Part shown: positions 59,905 to 64,000 of the stretch, in pieces
How the letters are laid out: the number at the start of each line of letters is the position of its first letter
Position numbering within the stretch: the stretch's first letter is position 1
DNA from: Lutjanus erythropterus
Lineage: Eukaryota; Chordata; Actinopteri; Lutjaniformes; Lutjanidae
Direction of reading: 5' to 3'
Assembly: GCA_020091685.1 (NCBI GenBank)
Contig: CM034595.1
Location: 27,079,933 to 27,143,932, forward strand
Length of the DNA: 64,000 nucleotides
Made by a program: the position numbers and the translations under genes
The notes under the pieces: generated by a model
What the model was told of the DNA's origin: nothing
Seen by the model: the letters and a program-made list of their open reading frames with translations, nothing else
Database searches by the model: none

Positions 59905-60589
59905 CAAAAAATAAATAAATAACAAAATGTAGTAAATAACAATAACAATATTTAAATGGATAAGTTTGGATTTATAGCCCTGTTTTTGTCCCCTTATTAA
60001 ATTTATAGAGTTTGGTGAAGCCAGGACACTTGGCTACCGTTACACTATTCAATGCATCTTAAAGCTGCTAGAGGGAACTTTCATATTGTGTTAATTTTGG
60101 AGGCCCCTATGGACAAAAGCTGCAGTGTTTTCACTGTAATTACCAAAAAATATAACCTCGTAATTAAAATAATCTAAAGAAAAAAATCATCCTGCTTCTT
60201 TTTAACTGGCTAACACACTACTTACTGTAATTTTTCCAGGGGAAATGTAAAAAACAGGCTTGTTTTATCTGATTTCAAGGAGAATCCAACCCAGTGGCAG
60301 GCATTAAGAACGACTATGTAGAAATAGACAATCATCTCGCTGATGTTTGCTTATGTAGGACATAGAGAGGCATAGATATTAAATTCAGACGGTTTCATAA
60401 GCAGTTAAAAATGTGTTATAGTATCTTTAGAGAATACTGAGACAATACTATACTTTATTTAAATCTGGTGTTGGCATTGCAGTAGGTGCTTCGATCTGCA
60501 CTTTCAGTCTAGAATCAATTTCTGGGTGTTAGAACATGCATAGTGAAGCTGTCACATTTAGTGCACTGCATAGACTGTTCTTCAGTTCT

Positions 60590-60798
60590 TCTATTTGAAG
60601 TGGGTTGAAGTTAGGAGAAGTGGAGAGGGGCACCTGCATGGAAGCTAAGCAATGTACTGCTGTGGAAAGGGTCAGCAACAAAAGGGATATTAGCCTCTTA
60701 AATGTCGACCAGCATCTGCTGTAGGTAATACACTGACTAATATACTTACTGAATACCTCATATGACCCTAAATCGAATACCCTGAACTATCCCTTTAA
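60590..60798. mobile_element. TTAA-type MITE, family G, copy 5 (internally deleted)
   Basis: It has CTATTTGAAGTGGGTTGAAG at the left and ATACCCTGAACTATCCCTTTAA (given here as 60777-60798) at the right, with GTACTGCTGTGGAAAGGGTC and CAGCATCTGCTGTAGGTAA between. Much of the interior found in copy 4 is missing. The right end keeps TTAA; the left TTAA is lost. Confidence 0.75.
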
Positions 60799-60898
60799 TT
60801 AAATATTCAAGGCCTTCAGTGCGAGTGCAAGAACTAGAAGGGCGAGATTTTTTTTTTGTGTTCCCTGTGTCCGTTGCTTTCCCTGTGGGCCCCGACAG

Positions 60899-61124
60899 TG
60901 AACCGTGTTGACAATCAGAGGCTGTTAAACCATAATACAGGTATGTGCTGTTGTGTTTAGTGGCTGTATGTGTGGGAGAGCTGTAGCGAGGCTGCTCTGA
61001 ACCCTGAACTGGCGCTGTTTGTTGGGCCTGTCGGCATTAACCAGGCGACTGTGGACGTAGCCGAGGCGCTTATGGGCATCCGAGTGTCGCAGGGACTGTC
61101 GTATGTGGCTGTGCTGCTGTGAGG
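60899..61124 (+). other. Exon-like GC-rich block (unassigned)
   Basis: A pyrimidine-rich stretch ending CCCCGACAG (AG at 60897-60898) precedes 42 bases open in one frame (NRVDNQRLLNHNT) and a donor-like ACAG/GTATGT at 60937-60946. A second stretch, 60961-61119, has 53 sense codons including ELALFVGPVGINQATVDVA, then TGA, then GAG/GTAAGG at 61121-61129. The minus strand of the second part is also open. The in-frame TGA just before the donor argues against an internal coding exon in that frame. No family recognised. It may be a non-coding exon, a gene relic, or chance. Confidence 0.25.
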
Positions 61125-61269
61125 TAAGGTGTGTGTTTACTCAACAGGGTGTTAATGTCAGTCAAGGAAATCGATGTTTATCCTCACATGTGTCAGGAGA
61201 GAAGCATGTGAGTGTGTGGACACCATTTTGCTTTGCCATCATCTTTTCACTGTCCCCAAACACATGCCG

Positions 61270-61271
<2 letters not shown>

Positions 61272-61334
<63 letters not shown>
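61272..61334. repeat. (CA)31 microsatellite
   Basis: An uninterrupted CA run of about 62 bp. Confidence 0.97.
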
Positions 61335-61338
<4 letters not shown>

Positions 61339-61451
61339 TAGACCAAAATGTCCTGACTCAGCCGTTATTGAGCCAGTGTTAGTTAGTGCACCCACCAGCT
61401 GGCCAGTACAACTACAGGACAGCTCTATGGTAGTTTTCCATGTGTGTGTTG

Positions 61452-62279
61452 GAGGCAGAAGTGGGACGTAAAGAAGTACAAATTCTCAAGTAGAGTTTTA
61501 ACAGTGTGTACTTTAAGTCTACTTAAGTCTACTAAGTCAAGTCCATTTTACTTGAGTATTTATTTTTCAGCAACTTCTTCCTTTCAGTTCCTACATTGTA
61601 ACACAAATATGTGTACCTTCTCAAATTATTGATTATTTTTGTTTTGTGTCATTGTGCGCAATTCCATGCAAAAATATTTTCAGGGGCCAAGGCTCAAGTG
61701 AAAGAAAAAGGCACCCCTCTCATAATTAAAAAAAAAAAAAAATTATACAGAGGCACTACATTAGCAATTGAATTAGAAATCAAATGCAATTGATGGCCAT
61801 TACTCCGATAAATCACGACCATGAGAGATTAAGGAAACATGCTAAGCTCCAACAACAATTCTAGACTTGTTATGTCCTGCTTTGAAATATTCCAGCCTGT
61901 AACTTGTATCTTGGGAGGAAACAACTCGCTTCAACCATGGACTGTACTGTCTTGGTGTATCCATCAGTGCATATCACACGTGACAAATGTTACAAGACAA
62001 AAACAATATAAAAGACATAAAAAGACCAAACAGACAAGAGAGAAAGACTTGACTGCAGAGAAAAGGTAAGGATCATTTAGCTTTACAGAGAAACAGCTGA
62101 TAGAAATGTCTTTCAGAGGGCTACTTTTAACTTTTATACTTCAAGTACATTTCAGAGCCTGTACTTTTTCACTTTTACTTGAGTAAAGAAGTTGAATCAG
62201 TACCTATGTTTTTACCAGCTTCTCCTCGTACAAGTGTCTGTACTTCTACTTGAGTGAAGAATGTGTTTACCATCTCCAG
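61452..62279 (-). repeat. Interspersed repeat, family B, copy 2
   Basis: The reverse complement aligns with 2171-2680: CTTCACTCAAGTAGAAGTAC, TTCTTTACTCAAGTAAAAGT, AAAAAGTACAGGCTCTGAAA and GAAAGACATTTCTA in order. The other end (61452-61560) has CTACTTAAGTC and TTTACTTGAGTATT, an inverted form of the terminal motif, so the element has ACTCAAGTA-type inverted ends. A 14-A run lies at 61729-61742. Its interior 61953-62120 is also found at 43857. Confidence 0.8.
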
Positions 62280-62371
62280 TTGGAGGGCAGAGAGGGGAGC
62301 ACAGTTGCTCAGTAGCTTGGCATTGTAATATCTGTGGTGGGCGGTGTGAGAGCGTCACCACTGCTTCCTGT

Positions 62372-62401
62372 GCACACACACACACACAGACACACACACA
62401 A
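62372..62401. repeat. (CA)n microsatellite
   Basis: A CA run with one G interruption. Confidence 0.9.
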
Positions 62402-62519
62402 GATGATTTTAGTGACTACGCACGCACAACAATGTGACACACAGAAAGAGCATCACAATACATCCACTAATAACATGCTGCACTCAGGGTCGTCCTCTGT
62501 CTCCATTTCTCTCTGAGTC

Positions 62520-62830
62520 CTTTGGGGGGGAGGTTTGTGACCACTTTCCCAGCTCTCCCTCGGGAGTCTGTTCCAGCTGCTGCTGCTCCACGCGGTCCCA
62601 AACCTCAAGCCTCCGACTTCACTGACCACGGCCGCAGCCTGTGTGCTGACATCACTGTCCAGGCTTCCACGCAAGAGCAGCTCAGACCAGTGCATACGCA
62701 GTCCTGCAGGGACGTCACAGCCAAGACGACTGACATGCAGACATGCTGATGTCTCTCTGTGGAAGTTGTAGTTCCCAGGGCCTTCTGAGTTGTAGTTCTC
62801 ATGGGTGAGGCATTATGGGTGCAGGACTTG
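62520..62830. promoter_or_regulatory. GC-rich block with promoter-like direct repeat
   Basis: This stretch is clearly GC-richer than its surroundings and has scattered CpG. AGTTGTAGTTC occurs twice, at 62764-62774 and 62788-62798, and GCATTATGGG follows at 62810-62819. GGGARTTGTAGT and GCATTRTGGG are parts of the ZNF143/THAP11 (SBS) promoter motif in vertebrates, with one and two mismatches here. Open frames on both strands (75 and 80 codons) show no domain. A weak promoter candidate. Confidence 0.35.
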
Positions 62831-63116
62831 GAAATATTTATGAGTTGCTATGAAACACTGGAATGTTTGGTGGGACACACAGGAGGAACGGAGATCTTAT
62901 TAAAGGCATATTTACACTGAATTATTTTGTTAGCATTTGCATTTTTGTTTGAAAAATTACAAAGTGAGGTACATAATGTGAATACTAATATCTACTAGTA
63001 TCTACCAATATCAATGATTGCTTATTTTCATTTGTAGTTCTGGCCAAAAAGACAGAGTATGAAATAGATGAGCAGCTGAGATGTTGCATGAAATTGACAG
63101 TTAAGCAACAATAAAA

Positions 63117-63159
63117 TTGATACCTCCCCTGACCTTGACTGGTCAGGGTCAGGTATCAA
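63117..63159. repeat. Near-perfect hairpin
   Basis: The left arm (63117-63134) and right arm (63141-63159) are inverted repeats around a 6-base loop (TTGACT): TTGATACCT and CCCTGACC in the left arm face GGTCAGGG and AGGTATCAA in the right. One bulge or mismatch lies in the middle of the stem. It contains TGACC half-sites. No flanking run of T suggests a terminator. Confidence 0.8.
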
Positions 63160-64000
63160 ATTGTGAGGTGGTAATTCTATTTTAATCCAGAAAATCATGA
63201 AAATTAATTAAATAATTTTTGTATTTTATTTAGGCATTTTATATAAATGATGGTTTTAAAGGCCCTTGTGACCTGATTTGACCTCTTCATTGGACCGTCT
63301 TGGTGTGTGCACCCTGTTTTATTGGTATCTCCCTCACTCTCTTGTTCGTATTATGCACCTCTTAAGGTGAGACAGATTACTCATTTATCATTCCTGTGGG
63401 CCTTTTACACAGAAGACATTTTGATATGTCTCAGGAGGAAAAGCACAGGTGTAAATTACAGAAATTTATGATGGCTGAATTCCATTTAGCTGCTCCAATT
63501 TCAGTGCCTGGTTGCATAAATTACCTGAAGTTTCAAACTTAAGTCCCTGAAGCAAAATATTTCCCTATGCCAATGGGTTCACTTAGTGTGAGCGTTGCAT
63601 AAAGTCTGTCAGGTTGTGTCCTTGCCTGAGTGTTTAGACTAAAGCTTTCACAGCAGTTAATGTCATAACACAGCACATGTGCACTTCGGTTACCATGGCT
63701 ACGCTTCAGTCACATCATTCTTGATTTGTTGTTTGACAACATTATTGTCGGCGCTAGCTAGATTTTCCACAGTGGACAACCATAAGGATACAACAAGAGA
63801 GACAAACTGGACAGAACATAAGAAAGTCGTTTTCCTCAAAGAATACAAAAAGAGTAAGCATGTAATCCAAAGTAAATTTAACTCATCCGTAACAAATACG
63901 CACAAGCAGGAGATGTGTCAAGAAGTAACTGACAAAATCAATGTGAGGAATCTGCTGTGAATCAAATTGTAGATAAACCAATGAAAATTTTTACAAGAAA
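63160..64000. other. Unique-looking non-coding DNA
   Basis: No gene or repeat recognised. The open frame at 63679-63960 (93 codons, MHFGYHGYASVTSF at the start) is rich in Lys, Thr and Asn, has no domain and is not supported as a gene. Confidence 0.4.

Overview
The window looks like non-coding nuclear DNA from a ray-finned fish, most likely a percomorph. Three things suggest this. It is AT-rich and stop-dense in all frames, with no bacterial-style gene packing. It carries about two dozen (CA)n/(TG)n arrays. It also contains many diverged interspersed repeats whose phrases I recognise as common in percomorph genomes. The teleost assignment rests on that recognition plus repeat style, not on a database search.

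I find no protein-coding gene I can defend. The longest open frames are explained by low-complexity DNA (polypyrimidine tract near 55 kb, dinucleotide arrays at 17.5, 31, 41 and 56 kb) or have no recognisable domain. The real coding remnants are pieces of transposons. On the minus strand at 34.6-35.7 kb there is reverse-transcriptase sequence of one LINE beside the C-terminal end of another. On the plus strand at 48.2-48.3 kb and 50.5-50.7 kb there are two fragments of a Tc1-like transposase. One short GC-rich stretch with splice-like ends (60.90-61.12 kb) is the only exon-like candidate, and it is weak.

Layout: 1-3.4 kb, unique DNA with two old repeats. 3.45-4.60 kb, a long foldback element flanked by TTAA with a second element nested in it. 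6.4-9.1 kb, half of a hAT-like element, a SINE-tail fragment, and a terminal-inverted-repeat element carrying a tRNA-derived SINE head. 9.1-16.4 kb, mainly unique DNA with one TTAA-flanked element at 12.8 kb. 16.4-16.9 kb, an apparently unique block holding a perfect three-half-site nuclear-receptor motif. 17-27 kb, microsatellites, nested hAT-like elements and a TTAA-type element family. 30-46 kb, repeats, LINE remnants and CA arrays, with a pair of perfect CRE palindromes at 39.0-39.1 kb. 47.6-53.6 kb, a hAT-like element, the Tc1 pieces and two more TTAA-type copies. 54.2-55.9 kb, an extreme simple-sequence cluster with a polypurine tract of about 580 bp. 56-64 kb, further elements, the exon-like block, a GC-rich block with promoter-like motifs, and a near-perfect hairpin.

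Several families recur inside the window, so copies can be compared with each other here. They are a TTAA-type family (five copies, 24-61 kb), a family near 32.6, 43.3 and 59.1 kb, a family at 2.2 and 61.5 kb with a fragment at 43.9 kb, and families at 1.6/22.3 kb and 30.5/40.9 kb. No genes work together here. The functional content I can argue for is limited to candidate cis-regulatory motifs.
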